A DNA stretch of 64,000 bases from contig NZ_JBARWZ010000261.1 of assembly GCF_049647105.1 (NCBI RefSeq), positions 50,261 to 114,260 of the forward strand, read 5' to 3'. The position numbers and the translations under genes are program-made. The notes under the pieces were generated by a model. It searched no databases, had not been told where the DNA came from, and saw only the letters and a list, made by a program, of their open reading frames with translations. Positions 35,481 through 44,411 of this stretch are shown one piece after another. How positions within the stretch are numbered: position 1 is the first letter of the stretch; each line of letters begins with the position of its first letter. This DNA is from Actinophytocola sp049647105. Its GTDB lineage: Bacteria; Actinomycetota; Actinomycetes; Mycobacteriales; Pseudonocardiaceae.

Positions 35481-36278
35481 CTAAGGCATGTCCCTTTTGC
35501 GGGCCCATGCGGTGATCATCGGTGCGAGTGTGAGGTCCATGTCGCCGAGGGCGAGGTTGGCGAGATGTGTCTCGATCTCCTCCTCCGTCGCCAACTCCGC
35601 GGCCAGCAGCTCGTCGCGGACGTGCCGGACCGTGGCCGCCTCCAGGATCGAGCACGCGGGTGACGCGATCGGGGAATAGGCCTCCGCTCGCACGTCACTC
35701 AGGCCTGACTCACGCAGCAGCCGGGGCAGCGTGCGACCGTACGCGAGGTCCGCGCCGCGCTCGGCCATCAGTGTCCGGATCCGGGCGCGCAGGCGGTTCG
35801 CCAGCTCCTCGGCGGGGCCGCGCTCGTCCGGGCAGGCGAGCGGCTGCAACGCGGGGTCCGCATCCTCGATCACCAGCCATCCACCCGGACGCAGTGCGTC
35901 GACCAGGACTCGCAACGCGGCCGCGCGGTCGGAGAGGTGGACCAGTACCAGCCGCGCGTGAACCAGGTCGAACGTCTCGGACGGCGGCGGATCGCGGAGC
36001 ACGTCGTGGCGGCGCACCTCAAGGACACCATCCGCCGCGGGCTCGGTCCACGACACGTCGATGTCGGTGGCCAGCACCCGCCCACTCGGTCCCACTCGCT
36101 CCGCCAGGCCCCGCGGCACCGAGACACCGCCCGCGCCCACTTCCCAGCACCGCCATCCTTCGCCGAGACCAAGGTCGTCGAGGTGGCGGAACGTCCACGG
36201 ATCAAACAACTCGGCGAGCGCGACGAACCGCTCGCCCGCCTCCGGGCGGCGGTTGTCAAGCAGGTAACGGTTCACCAC
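35481..36278 (-). CDS. Class I SAM-dependent methyltransferase
   Basis: A protein of about 265 residues. SAM-binding motif I reads CWEVGAGGVSVPRGLAE, motif II VLATDIDVSW, and a later RLVLVHLSDR is followed by LRPGGWLVIEDAD, all in the classic order of Methyltransf_11/25 enzymes. The C-terminal half is helical and could form the acceptor pocket. The start is placed at a GTG (36278) opening NRYLLDNRRPEAG; an ATG at 36317 is possible. It ends one base from the stop of the convergent ABC gene. The substrate is unknown. Confidence 0.85.
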   Translation of the reverse strand: MVNRYLLDNRRPEAGERFVALAELFDPWTFRHLDDLGLGEGWRCWEVGAGGVSVPRGLAERVGPSGRVLATDIDVSWTEPAADGVLEVRRHDVLRDPPPSETFDLVHARLVLVHLSDRAAALRVLVDALRPGGWLVIEDADPALQPLACPDERGPAEELANRLRARIRTLMAERGADLAYGRTLPRLLRESGLSDVRAEAYSPIASPACSILEAATVRHVRDELLAAELATEEEIETHLANLALGDMDLTLAPMITAWARKRDMP

Positions 36279-36389
36279 ACCAGCTTGGCCCGGTCGACCT
36301 GGTGTGGACACAGACATTGACGAACGTCACGGACTGCTCCAACTCGGCGGGTTCGCCGCGGGCAGCTCCGCAGGCGGCTCAACGACACC

Positions 36390-36479
36390 ATGATGTCCTT
36401 TGGCCTCAAGCATTTCTACGAGAAGGCCACCGGCTGGCTCTACACCTACGACGTCGGGCCGCTGCCCGTGCCGGCATAA
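36390..36479 (+). pseudogene. Short C-terminal gene remnant
   Basis: A 29-codon stretch (MMSFGLKHFYEKATGWLY and onward to PLPVPA, stop TAA) has an amino-acid make-up quite unlike shadow frames: Lys, Phe, Tyr and Trp in high-GC codons. The frame upstream is Arg-rich and not protein-like. It looks like the preserved tail of a lost gene; I do not recognise the family. It overlaps the end of the neighbouring WYL gene. Confidence 0.3.
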
Positions 36480-37407
36480 CGCGCGACCAGCTCCGCACCC
36501 AGCCGCGCCAGCTCCGCACGTACCTCGGGGGAGTCCTCGACATCGAGCATGGCGCCCCACCCGGCGAGCGGCTGCGCGATCATGAGGGGAGTGGGCGCGG
36601 CCGGACCCGGACCCGGCCGTCGTCGAGCGTGTCGAGCACCTCGCAGTGCCGCCCGTACTGGTCCCGCAGCACGAACACGAACCGCGCCGCCACCAGAACC
36701 GTTGCCGAGACAAGCGACCTGCGTCGCTCGACCTCGGTGACGACCCCCTCCCACGCCGACGACAGGTCGAAGTCGGCAGGCCGGTCGAACGTCTCGGCAG
36801 TCATCTCCGCGTCGGCGATACGGTCGACCCGGAACGTCCGCTGACCGCGTTCGGTGCCGGCGACCAGGTACCAGATCTCGTCCTTGTCGACCAGACCCCA
36901 CGGCTCGACGGTCCGCACGGCACGCTCCCGCCCACGCCCCTCATAGGTGAACCGCACCGTCCTGCGCCCCACCACCGCCTGCTGCAACAACGCGACCACA
37001 GGTGAGCGCTCCCGGGAGCGCTCACCCCAGCGCGCCGGGTCCAGGACCACGGCGTCCGCTGCGGCCTCGGCATCGGCACGGAACGTGCCGGGCAGCGCCC
37101 GAACAAGCTTGCGGAGCGCGGCCTTCGCCTCCGGGGCGACCGCGGCCGCGGGCCCGACCAGCAGGAACAACGCCTGCGCCTCGGCCGAGGACAACCCGGA
37201 CAGGTCCGTGCGGGCACCGCCGACGAGCGACCAGCCGCCACCACGGCCGGGCTGCGGGTACACCGGGATACCCGCGGTCGACAGGGCTTCGAGATCCCGC
37301 CGCGCCGTGGCGACGGAAACCTCCAGCTCATCGGCGATCTCGGCGGCGGTGACCCGGCCACGCGCCTGCATGAGCAGGAGGGTCGCCACAAGACGGTCGG
37401 CACGCAT
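36446..37407 (-). pseudogene. WYL-domain regulator with a frameshift near its 3' end
   Basis: A YafY-type regulator. The N-terminal helix-turn-helix (ADELEVSVATARRDLEALSTAGI) is followed by the WYL domain (EIWYLVAGTERGQRTFRVDRI). The frame runs to a TGA at 36580. The expected family ending (APTPLMIAQPLAGWGAML, then RAELARLGAELVARYAG) continues in another frame to 36446. One missing G at plus-strand 36599-36602 explains it. It is divergent from a VOC gene (94-bp gap), the usual arrangement in which the WYL protein regulates the VOC protein. Confidence 0.8.
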
Positions 37408-37501
37408 GACCCCATTCTCCCCGGAAAAGTGCGCAATCGGTGAGCACTTTGCGGAGCAGAGTGAAGTCCAGCAGAGCCCCACAGCCGAAGGGATCACCGA
37501 C

Positions 37502-37915
37502 ATGTTCCGCGGATTCGCCACCATCAGCTACTACGCCGACGACATGACCGCCGCAGAGGCCTGGTACACCGACCTGCTCGGCCTGCCGCCCTACTTCCGG
37601 CGCGACCACGACGGCGCACCCGCGTACCTCGAGTACCGGATCGGCGACCACCAGGCCGAACTCGGCCTCATCGACAGCAGGTTCGCATCACACGACGTCA
37701 GGAACGGCCCGGCGGGCGTGATCATGTACTGGCATGTCGACGACCTGAGCGGCACGCTCGCGCGCCTGCTCGCCATGGGCGCGACACAACTGGACGGCAT
37801 CACCGCCCGGGGAGAAGGCTTCGAGACGGCGTCCGCGGTCGACCCCTTCGGCAACGTCATCGGGATCATGACCAACCCGCACTACCTGACGGTGCTCGCC
37901 GAACGGAGCGCCTGA
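37502..37915 (+). CDS. VOC family protein
   Basis: A 137-residue single VOC (glyoxalase-like) module: ATISYYADDMTAAEAWYTDLLG, a central YRIGDHQAELGLID and DPFGNVIGIMTNP at the end. One module per chain means a dimer is needed to build the metal site. An AAGGGA precedes the ATG. It is divergent from a WYL regulator, a common pairing. Possible roles are small-molecule resistance or an isomerase-type reaction. Confidence 0.88.
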   Translation: MFRGFATISYYADDMTAAEAWYTDLLGLPPYFRRDHDGAPAYLEYRIGDHQAELGLIDSRFASHDVRNGPAGVIMYWHVDDLSGTLARLLAMGATQLDGITARGEGFETASAVDPFGNVIGIMTNPHYLTVLAERSA

Positions 37916-37928
37916 CCCAGCGCCCGGC

Positions 37929-38828
37929 TCACCGGCTCACCGCGGTCTCCCGCCCGACCCGCGACAGCTTCTCCGGGTTGCGCACGAAGTAGAGCCCGGT
38001 GACCAACGCGTCCTCGACCCGTACGGCGATGACGGCATCGATCTCCCCGGCGAGCCGCAGGAGCAGCGCCGGACAACCGTTGGCCTGCACCAGTTCGAAC
38101 GACGCCTCGGCCGTACCGAGCCGCTCCACACCGACACCGAGCAGGCGCACCACCTTGTCCCTTCCCACGACAGGCCGGGGGAGCGCCTGCTTGATCCCGC
38201 CGCCGTCGGTCAGCACGACCACGTCCGGCGCGAGGATGTCGACCAGGCCCTGCAGGTCGCCGGTCTCGACGGCCCGCTGGAACGCGGCCAGCGCGGTCCG
38301 GGTCTCGGCGGGGGAGACCACGTCACGCGGCCGCCGCGCGGCGACGTGGTCCCGTGCCCGGTGGGCGATCTGGCGGACGGCGGCGGGGCTCTTGCCGACG
38401 GCCTCCGCGATCTCGTCGTACCCGACGTCGAACACCTCACGCAGCACGAAGACCGCCCGCTCGGTCGGCCCCAGTGTTTCGAGGACCAACAGCATCGCCA
38501 TCGAGACACTGTCGGCCAGCGCCACGTCCTCGGCCACGTCCGGCGCGGTCAGCAACGGCTCCGGCAGCCACGGTCCGACATACGACTCCTTGCGCCTGCC
38601 CAGCGTCCGCAGCCGGGTGAGCGCCAGGCGGGTGGTGATCCGGACCAGATAGGCACGCCGCTCGCGCACCGTGTCGAGGTCGACGCCCACCCAGCGCAGC
38701 CACGTCTCCTGCAGGACGTCCTCCGCGTCCGCCGCCGAACCGAGCATCTCGTAGGCGACGGTGAAGAGCAGGTTGCGGTGCGCGACGAAGGTCTCGGTGG
38801 CGGGGTCCGCGATCGGCGACGTGGACAT
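37929..38828 (-). CDS. sigJ: SigJ-type (ECF41-like) sigma factor
   Basis: A 299-residue sigma factor with a C-terminal SnoaL/NTF2-like domain. Region 2 (about 10-75: SAADAEDVLQETWLRW) and region 4 (about 120-170: YDEIAEAVGKSPAAVRQIAHRARDHV) are intact. The linker has WLPEPL, and the C-terminal domain has TDGGG and a late RNPEKL, matching conserved ECF41 motifs. In this group the extra domain regulates the sigma factor in place of a separate anti-sigma. The ATG at 38828 fits the family start. ECF41 targets are often an adjacent oxidoreductase or carboxymuconolactone decarboxylase gene; none is seen here. Confidence 0.88.
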   Translation of the reverse strand: MSTSPIADPATETFVAHRNLLFTVAYEMLGSAADAEDVLQETWLRWVGVDLDTVRERRAYLVRITTRLALTRLRTLGRRKESYVGPWLPEPLLTAPDVAEDVALADSVSMAMLLVLETLGPTERAVFVLREVFDVGYDEIAEAVGKSPAAVRQIAHRARDHVAARRPRDVVSPAETRTALAAFQRAVETGDLQGLVDILAPDVVVLTDGGGIKQALPRPVVGRDKVVRLLGVGVERLGTAEASFELVQANGCPALLLRLAGEIDAVIAVRVEDALVTGLYFVRNPEKLSRVGRETAVSR

Positions 38829-39019
38829 GGGCGGTACCTGTCTCCTCGGGCTCGGCTGTGTCGCCCACAAGACGCCGGTCCCTGGCGTTCTGTGACACCG
38901 GCCTTCGTGGCGTGTGCCACTGGAGGAGCGTACTGGCGGGGGTCAGGAGACGGGGTCGGCACACCACTTACTTAACATAATGTAGATTATCGAACTTTTT
39001 CGAACTATCGAACTTATGG

Positions 39020-39080
39020 AGGGGTGGGAACCGAATACGCCAGAAACGGGCCGTAGTGTAGCTCGGGTGCTGGTCAGAGC
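39020..39080 (+). repeat. 61-bp inverted repeat, left arm
   Basis: It matches 39583-39643 in inverted orientation with three mismatches. It begins AGGGGTGGGAACCGAATACG and ends GGTGCTGGTCAGAGC. The last 25 bases look like a tRNA D-arm (TAGCTC..GAGC). The arms bracket 502 bp with no convincing gene. Just outside the left arm are three copies of TCGAACT (38990, 39000, 39008). The gene-poor stretch 38829-39868 otherwise contains only short, unconvincing frames. Confidence 0.75.
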
Positions 39081-39582
39081 CGGTCTGGGATGAGGGTGGC
39101 ACCACTGGTCCCGAGTTCTCGGACTGCGGTGTTGCCGAGGCCGCGCCCTTACCGACCGAGTCCACGGTCGGCCGACGTATCGACGCCGTGCCGACCGCGG
39201 CGGTCGTCTTCAACTCCTGTGCGAACGAGCGCAGCAAAACGCAACGGTCTCATGGTTATACGATGAACTGGTCAGCGGTCTGTGTTGGTCTCCCAGACGG
39301 TAAAACCGGCGAAATCTCGGATGTAGACGTTCCACGGTATTCGTCGTCAGCGCCGCCAGCCGAAGCGGTGACCGCGCGCGCACCTACACCATCGCGCGCG
39401 ACACCGGCCCCGCCCCGCCAAGGACCCCGCGCACCTCGCCCACCCGTCCGACGCGCTCAGGAGCGCCCTTCCCGACCCGGCTGTACATCCGCAGGTAGAA
39501 CAACCGAGCCCCGGGCACCGTCCGGGACCAGCGCCTCACCGCAGCAGGTTCTCCGCTTGCGTCGCAGTCACCCGTAAGAACT

Positions 39583-39643
39583 GCTCTGACCAGCACCTGA
39601 GCTACACCGCGGCCCGTTTCTGGCGTATTCGGTTCCCACCCCT
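39583..39643 (-). repeat. 61-bp inverted repeat, right arm
   Basis: Inverted partner of 39020-39080. The two arms could be the ends of a small non-autonomous element or the remains of an inverted duplication. I see no transposase and no clear target-site duplication. Confidence 0.75.
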
Positions 39644-39811
39644 ATGGGACAACCGTGTGAGCGGCCGACTTGGTGCCGTTGGCAGAACCTGGCGAGGAGA
39701 AATCTCAGGAGGATGCTTCTGAGGGAACTTTCACTGCCCTGGGCGGGAACACGTTCCCGTGGTCGCGGCCGAGCGGCGGGGTACCCGCTCAAGCTATCTC
39801 CCCCGTCCCTC

Positions 39812-39858
39812 CCCTGACCTCAGTCACTTTTCGTCACGTGACGATATTGAGGTCAGGG
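39812..39858 (-). terminator. Nested palindromes after a small minus-strand gene
   Basis: The outer arms CCCTGACCTCA and TGAGGTCAGGG are perfectly complementary. Inside them lies the perfect 12-bp palindrome CGTCACGTGACG. It sits 10 bp beyond the stop of the 63-residue gene and probably ends the minus-strand transcript; the inner palindrome may also bind a protein. Confidence 0.6.
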
Positions 39859-39868
39859 TAGGACGCGA

Positions 39869-40060
39869 CTAGGCAGCCGTCGTCATCGCCACTTCGACGA
39901 GTACCCGCTCGACCCTGGCGATCAGCGAGGCCCGGCGCAGACACCACACCCGGAACGCGCGCCGGTCTCCGTTGTCCAGCGCGGCGTCGATCTGGGCATC
40001 GGTATTGACGATACAGATTTGCAGGCCGCTGATCTCCGCCGTGGAGTTCGACTTGGACAT
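39869..40060 (-). CDS. Small hypothetical protein
   Basis: A 63-residue protein with balanced composition (MSKSNSTAEISGLQICIVNT opening, Arg/Val-rich amphipathic second half). No domain is recognised. It lies 99 bp downstream of the GGDEF/EAL gene on the same strand and is followed by a strong palindrome, which supports it as the last gene of that transcript. It could be a chance frame. Confidence 0.45.
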   Translation of the reverse strand: MSKSNSTAEISGLQICIVNTDAQIDAALDNGDRRAFRVWCLRRASLIARVERVLVEVAMTTAA

Positions 40061-40159
40061 TGCGCACCACCGCCCACCAAAGGGTTTTCCCCGACCCGAC
40101 CAGGTCGTCCTTCATGTGTACAGCGGCCCGCTTGAACCACGGTTGAGTACGTCAAGTCC

Positions 40160-41872
40160 TCACGTGGAGTTCTGCGCGTCCAATGACATCGCCTCGCCCG
40201 CGTCTTCCGCGTTCGGCATGAGGCGGGGCGAGCGCATCCATGTGCCGTGCGGGCGCGCGAGCAGATCGCTGAGCGGCTCGGGCTTGCCGAGGTGGAAGCC
40301 TTGTGCCACCCGGACTCCGAGCCGCGCCAGCGCGTCGACCTGGGTCGCGCGTTCGACCCACTCGGCGACGACGGACACGCCGAGGCCGCGGGCGATGTCG
40401 ACGATTCCCTGTACCAGCACGGTGTCCCGGCTGCCGTAGTCGATGCCGCGGACGAACTCGCCGTCGATCTTGACGCCGGTGATCGGCAGTTGCTTGAGGT
40501 GCACGAACGAGCCGAAGCCCGCGCCGAAGTCGTCGAGGGAGATGCGGCAGCCGCTGGCGCGCAGTTGCTGGGCGAGGCTGCGTGCGGCGGCGAGGTTGGT
40601 GACGGCGGCGGTCTCGGTGATCTCGAACCCGAGCCTGCCGGGTGCCACGCCCGCGGCGGCGAGGCGGTCGAGTACGTAATCGCCGAAGTCCTCGTCCTCC
40701 AGCGTGCGGCCGGAGACGTTGACGTTGAACCGCAGGCCCGGGTACGGGTGTGCGACGAGCGCGTCGATGGCGGTGCCCGCGACCCAGCGGTCGATTTCGA
40801 GGACGAGTCCGCTGCGTTCCGCGGCGGGCAGGAACTCCCCCGGGCCGAGCCTTGGCTGGCGGCCGTCCTCCATACGCAGCAGGAGCTCGTGGCCGACGAC
40901 GCGGTTGCTGCCGAGCTTGACCATCGGCATGGCGTGCAGTTCGAGGCCCCCGTTGGTGAGGGCGTTGCGGAGCCGGTCGAGGACGGTGACGCGCATGGCG
41001 GTGTCGGCGTAGTGGCCCTGCTCGTACACGGTCACGCGGTTGCGGCCGCCGTCCTTGGACGCGTACAGGGCGAGGTCGGCGTTGGCGAGGACGTCCTGCC
41101 AGCTCTCCCCCGACTGGAATCCCGCGACGCCCGCGCTGACGGTGATGCGGGTGGTGCCGACGCCGCCGGTGACGGGGATGGTGGCGACGGCGTTGCGGAG
41201 CCGGTCTGCGACGCGGACGGCGGTGGCCTCGTCGGTGTCCTCTAGGACGACGGCGAACTCGTCGCCGCCGAGCCTGCCGAGGATGTGGCCCGCGCCGAGG
41301 CGGTCCCGCAGGACGTTCGCGAGCGTGCACATGACCCGGTCCCCCGCCGGGTGGCCGCGGAGGTCGTTGATGTCCTTGAAGTTGTCGAGGTCGAGCAGCA
41401 GGAGGGCGCCGTCGCCGCCGAGGGCGAGCTGGCGTTCCAGTTCCCTCGTGAGGGCGCGCCGGTTGAGCAGGCCGGTGAGGGGGTCCTCGTCGGCCATTCG
41501 GATGAGCGCCTTCTGCCATTCGTCGCGTTCTGCCGGTTCGACGTCACTTTCGCGCCAACGGCTCACATCACTAACCCGATAGAGGTAACCGTCGTTGAGC
41601 TGAGTGCAGCGGACCTCGAGCCAGCGATGCTGATCGGTGCCCGTTCGGAGGGACACGACGACGCTGTCGGCGCTGTCGCGCTCGCCGGGACCGTCGGGTG
41701 CGCCAACCAGAAGGGCGGGCAGGGAACGGCCGACGCACTGCTCCGGTGTGAGGGCGAGCAGTTCGGCCATGACGCGGTTCAACCAGCGCACACAGCATCG
41801 TGTGTCGGTCACGGCGAACGCCGTGTCAGCGGCGTCCAGCACCTCACTCAGTGAGGTGCCGTCGGTGTCCAT
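40160..41872 (-). CDS. PAS-GGDEF-EAL cyclic-di-GMP protein
   Basis: A 570-residue soluble protein. A PAS-like sensor (about 8-110: AFAVTDTRCCVRWLNRVMAE) precedes a GGDEF domain (about 125-290) with the intact active site GGDEF near residue 199. The EAL domain (about 300-550) has GHELLLRM (E-L-L where E-A-L is usual), NVNVSGR, ITETAAV, LDDFGAGFGS, KIDGEFV and QGFHLGKP, so most metal and substrate residues remain. It may make and break cyclic di-GMP. There is no membrane segment, so it would sense a cytoplasmic signal. Confidence 0.92.
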   Translation of the reverse strand: MDTDGTSLSEVLDAADTAFAVTDTRCCVRWLNRVMAELLALTPEQCVGRSLPALLVGAPDGPGERDSADSVVVSLRTGTDQHRWLEVRCTQLNDGYLYRVSDVSRWRESDVEPAERDEWQKALIRMADEDPLTGLLNRRALTRELERQLALGGDGALLLLDLDNFKDINDLRGHPAGDRVMCTLANVLRDRLGAGHILGRLGGDEFAVVLEDTDEATAVRVADRLRNAVATIPVTGGVGTTRITVSAGVAGFQSGESWQDVLANADLALYASKDGGRNRVTVYEQGHYADTAMRVTVLDRLRNALTNGGLELHAMPMVKLGSNRVVGHELLLRMEDGRQPRLGPGEFLPAAERSGLVLEIDRWVAGTAIDALVAHPYPGLRFNVNVSGRTLEDEDFGDYVLDRLAAAGVAPGRLGFEITETAAVTNLAAARSLAQQLRASGCRISLDDFGAGFGSFVHLKQLPITGVKIDGEFVRGIDYGSRDTVLVQGIVDIARGLGVSVVAEWVERATQVDALARLGVRVAQGFHLGKPEPLSDLLARPHGTWMRSPRLMPNAEDAGEAMSLDAQNST

Positions 41873-41932
41873 CCGCGTGCCTCGCGTCGTTGATCGGGCA
41901 ATTGCGCACGAAGCGTAGTCGACTGAGTGGGT

Positions 41933-42283
41933 TTAGCGCAGCCGCTCAAGGCCATGAGCGTTTTCGACGACCGCCGCGGCGAGGTTCTTGAGTTCGAGCG
42001 GTCCCGCGCCGTCGTCGGCGGCGGTGGCCACGTCCTCGGCGGCGCAGCGGAGCTGGAAGAGCCGGTCCTGGAGGTCGGCGAGCTCGGCCGAGGACAGGAC
42101 GACCGCGTCCTCCGGCAAGCCGCCGCGCTGGACCGCGGAGCGGCGTTCGTATGCGCGCTGACGGCAGGACTGGGAGCAGTACCTGCGTGGACGGCCGACC
42201 TTGCCGTCCTCCGGTAACCGCAGACCGCACCAGCCGCAGTGCCGGACGTCGGCGCGGGACTTGAGTCGTTCTGGAGCGATCAC
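41933..42283 (-). CDS. Zinc-finger-like actinobacterial protein
   Basis: A 116-residue protein with CGWCGLRLP near residue 16 and RRYCSQSCRQRAYERR near residue 35. The four Cys residues make a compact zinc finger of a type common in actinobacteria (C-x2-C ... C-x3-C with RQRAY). The rest is helical and acidic. It is probably nucleic-acid binding, but no function is known. It stands alone upstream of the PAS-GGDEF-EAL gene on the same strand. Confidence 0.75.
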   Translation of the reverse strand: MIAPERLKSRADVRHCGWCGLRLPEDGKVGRPRRYCSQSCRQRAYERRSAVQRGGLPEDAVVLSSAELADLQDRLFQLRCAAEDVATAADDGAGPLELKNLAAAVVENAHGLERLR

Positions 42284-42364
42284 CTGTCGAACCTCACGAG
42301 TCTGACGCTAGCTGGCCACTGCCCGTGCACCGGCGAGCCACGCCGCTGAGGCACACTCCACAGT

Positions 42365-43144
42365 GTGCATGACCACGCTTTTCTCGCCGGGCCGCACCCG
42401 CGTGCGTTCGTCCACCGGGGCTGGCACTACGACGACCTCGACGGTATGGAGAACTCGCTGTCCGCGTTCCGGCGGGCGATGAGCGAGGGCTACCAGTACC
42501 TGGAGACCGACGTCCACGCGACGTCCGACGGGGTGGTCGTGGTGCACCACGACGCGGTGCTCGACCGCACCACCGACATGTCCGGTCCGATCGCGCGGCA
42601 GTCGTGGCAGGCGGTGCGTGCCGCGAAGATCGGCGGGCGGGAACCGGTGAGCAGGTTGGAGGACCTGCTCGAGGAACTGCCGGACGCGTTGCTGAACATC
42701 GACGTGAAGGCGTCGCCTGCGATCCAGCCGCTGGTCGACACGCTGCGCAGGACGAACGCGTTCGGCCGGGTGTGTGTCGCGTCGTTCTCCGAGGCCAGGT
42801 TGGAGCGGGTGCGGCGCAGCGCGGGTGACGGGCTGCTGACGTCGATGGGCACGAGGGCGATCGCGCGGCTGTGGGCGGCGGGCAGGCTGCCCGCGTTCGT
42901 GCGGGACAGGCGTGGGCACCAGCGGATCGCGCAGGTGCCGGTGCGGCAGGGCCGGGTGACGGTCGTGGACAAGCGGCTGATCGCGGCCGCGCGGCGGCGT
43001 GGCGTCGAGGTGCATGTGTGGACCATCGACGAGCCGGACCAGATGCACGAGCTGATCGACCTCGGCGTGGACGGGATCATGACCGACAGGCCGGGGGTGC
43101 TGCGGGACGTGCTGCGGGCACGGGGGGCATGGCCCTCGGCGTGA
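42365..43144 (+). CDS. Glycerophosphodiester phosphodiesterase
   Basis: A 259-residue GDPD/UgpQ-type TIM-barrel enzyme that releases glycerol-3-phosphate from phospholipid head-group diesters. The motifs are HRGWHYDDLDGMENSLSAF (first catalytic His-Arg and metal Glu), LETDVHATSDGVVVVHHD (Glu, Asp and second His), NIDVKA and the closing VHVWTIDEPDQM with GVDGIMTDRPG. No signal peptide, so cytoplasmic. It starts with GTG at 42365. Confidence 0.92.
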   Translation: MHDHAFLAGPHPRAFVHRGWHYDDLDGMENSLSAFRRAMSEGYQYLETDVHATSDGVVVVHHDAVLDRTTDMSGPIARQSWQAVRAAKIGGREPVSRLEDLLEELPDALLNIDVKASPAIQPLVDTLRRTNAFGRVCVASFSEARLERVRRSAGDGLLTSMGTRAIARLWAAGRLPAFVRDRRGHQRIAQVPVRQGRVTVVDKRLIAAARRRGVEVHVWTIDEPDQMHELIDLGVDGIMTDRPGVLRDVLRARGAWPSA

Positions 43145-43147
43145 CGG

Positions 43148-43846
43148 CTACCGGATGGACTCGGCGATCGCGATCGCCTCTCGTTCGGTGAGGTCGCCCT
43201 CCACGCGGTAGGTGACGCCGTCGGCCTCCCAGATCAGGGTGGTGCCTGCCAGGCGGGCGGTCTCCTCGCGCAGGTTGCCGTCGCGGTCGGTGTAGAGGAC
43301 CGGGTGGGGGCGGTCGACCCAGACCGCGGGGCCGCCGTCGACGGTCACGTGGTGGATGTCCTCGGCCGTGGTGAACTTGGTGAACATCTGATCGAGGCCG
43401 CCGTCGAACTGGTCGACGCGGACGGCGCCGAACGCCATGGTCACGACGCGGTCGCCGTCGATCAGGCGGACCGCGCCCGGCGGGCCGAGACCGGTTGGCA
43501 CGCGCAGCGGGAAGTCGACGGCGGCCCTCGCCTCGGCGAGGGTGACGTCCCGCTCCCCCGGCAGCGGCGGGTCAAGGGACGGGGTGACGGGCGCGGGGGC
43601 GTTCTGTAGCTCCACGCCGCCGATGCGCAGGAAGTCGAGGACGGCGGCGCGGACCGCCGGGGAGACGACCATGGCCGTGGCGAGCGCGACCAGTGCGGCC
43701 ACGGCGGCGGCGAGCAGTCGGCGCGGGAGCGTGCTGGGCGCGGGCCGGTCGAGGCGGGCCAGCACCCGGTCGGTCATCGGGGGCGGGTCGGGCACGTCCA
43801 GCCGGGCGCCGAGTGAGCGCAGGGCGGCTTCGAGGTCATCGGCCAC
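43148..43846 (-). CDS. Membrane-anchored anti-sigma-like protein
   Basis: A 232-residue protein: short cytoplasmic N-terminus (about 1-42), one membrane helix (about 43-66) and an extracellular domain with GDRDVTLAEARA-like and DGVTYRVEGDLTEREAIAIAESI patterns, resembling the DUF4367-type ending found in RsgI/anti-sigma and lipoprotein-like proteins. It is encoded directly after an ECF sigma gene with an 11-bp overlap, so it is probably its anti-sigma factor. The N-terminus is too short for a ZAS zinc domain. Confidence 0.7.
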   Translation of the reverse strand: MADDLEAALRSLGARLDVPDPPPMTDRVLARLDRPAPSTLPRRLLAAAVAALVALATAMVVSPAVRAAVLDFLRIGGVELQNAPAPVTPSLDPPLPGERDVTLAEARAAVDFPLRVPTGLGPPGAVRLIDGDRVVTMAFGAVRVDQFDGGLDQMFTKFTTAEDIHHVTVDGGPAVWVDRPHPVLYTDRDGNLREETARLAGTTLIWEADGVTYRVEGDLTEREAIAIAESIR

Positions 43847-44411
43847 GTGTCACCTCCTGCGCCAGGTGCGATGGCAGTGCGCGGCGCAGCTTCTCCAGCG
43901 CGCGGGACAGCCGGGACTTCACCGAGCCGCGTGGCCAGCCCAGCACCTGCGCGGTCTCGGCCTCGGACAGGTCGAGGAAGTAGCGGCAGGTGAGGACGAG
44001 CCGGTCGCGCTGGGGCATGGCGTTGACGGCGGTGAGGAGGAAGGCGTGGGTGTCGGCGGCGACGGCGGACTGCTCGGGTGAGGCCGGGTCGGCGGTGTCG
44101 GGCCGCAGCGCCATCCGCAGTTCGAGGGTGGTGCGGCGGCGGAAGGAGCGGCGCAGGTTGTGGGTCTCGTTGGCGACGATCCGCAGCAGCCATGGCCGGA
44201 ACGCGGCATCCGCGCGGAACGAGCCGAGCGCGCGGTAGCCCTTCACGAACGCCTCCTGCACCACGTCCTCGGCCTCGTGGCCGGCGCCGAGCAGGTAGGC
44301 GGTCCGGTGCGCGAGCGCGCTGTACCGGGCGACCAGGTACGCATACGCCTCCTGGTCACCATTCCGTGCTCGCGCTACTGCCTCGTCCTCTTCCGTCTCG
44401 TGCTCCTCGAC
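43836..44411 (-). CDS. ECF sigma factor, start unresolved
   Basis: Coding character and homology pattern extend from DEAVARARNGDQEAYAYLV (region 2.1) through GAGHEAEDVVQEAFVKGYR (region 2) to LSEAETAQVLGWPRGSVKSR (region 4), ending before the anti-sigma-like gene. No ATG, GTG or TTG lies in this frame upstream of region 2, although the frame is open past 44411. The first usable start is GTG at 44264, which would cut off most of region 2. A GTG at 44434 in a neighbouring frame would fit if one base were missing between 44411 and 44434. The given 5' end is therefore a limit of visible coding, not a proven start. Confidence 0.7.
   Translation of the reverse strand, partial: VEEHETEEDEAVARARNGDQEAYAYLVARYSALAHRTAYLLGAGHEAEDVVQEAFVKGYRALGSFRADAAFRPWLLRIVANETHNLRRSFRRRTTLELRMALRPDTADPASPEQSAVAADTHAFLLTAVNAMPQRDRLVLTCRYFLDLSEAETAQVLGWPRGSVKSRLSRALEKLRRALPSHLAQEVTRGR

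Noticed and set aside
39020..39080. Possible tRNA gene (D-arm-like TAGCTC..GAGC in both inverted-repeat arms)
   Set aside because: No anticodon stem with U33, no T-arm and no matching acceptor stem follow in either arm, so no tRNA is called.
39188..39577. 129-residue plus-strand frame inside the inverted repeat
   Set aside because: Pro/Arg/Ala-rich with no family pattern and no ribosome site; could be decayed sequence, not supported as a gene.
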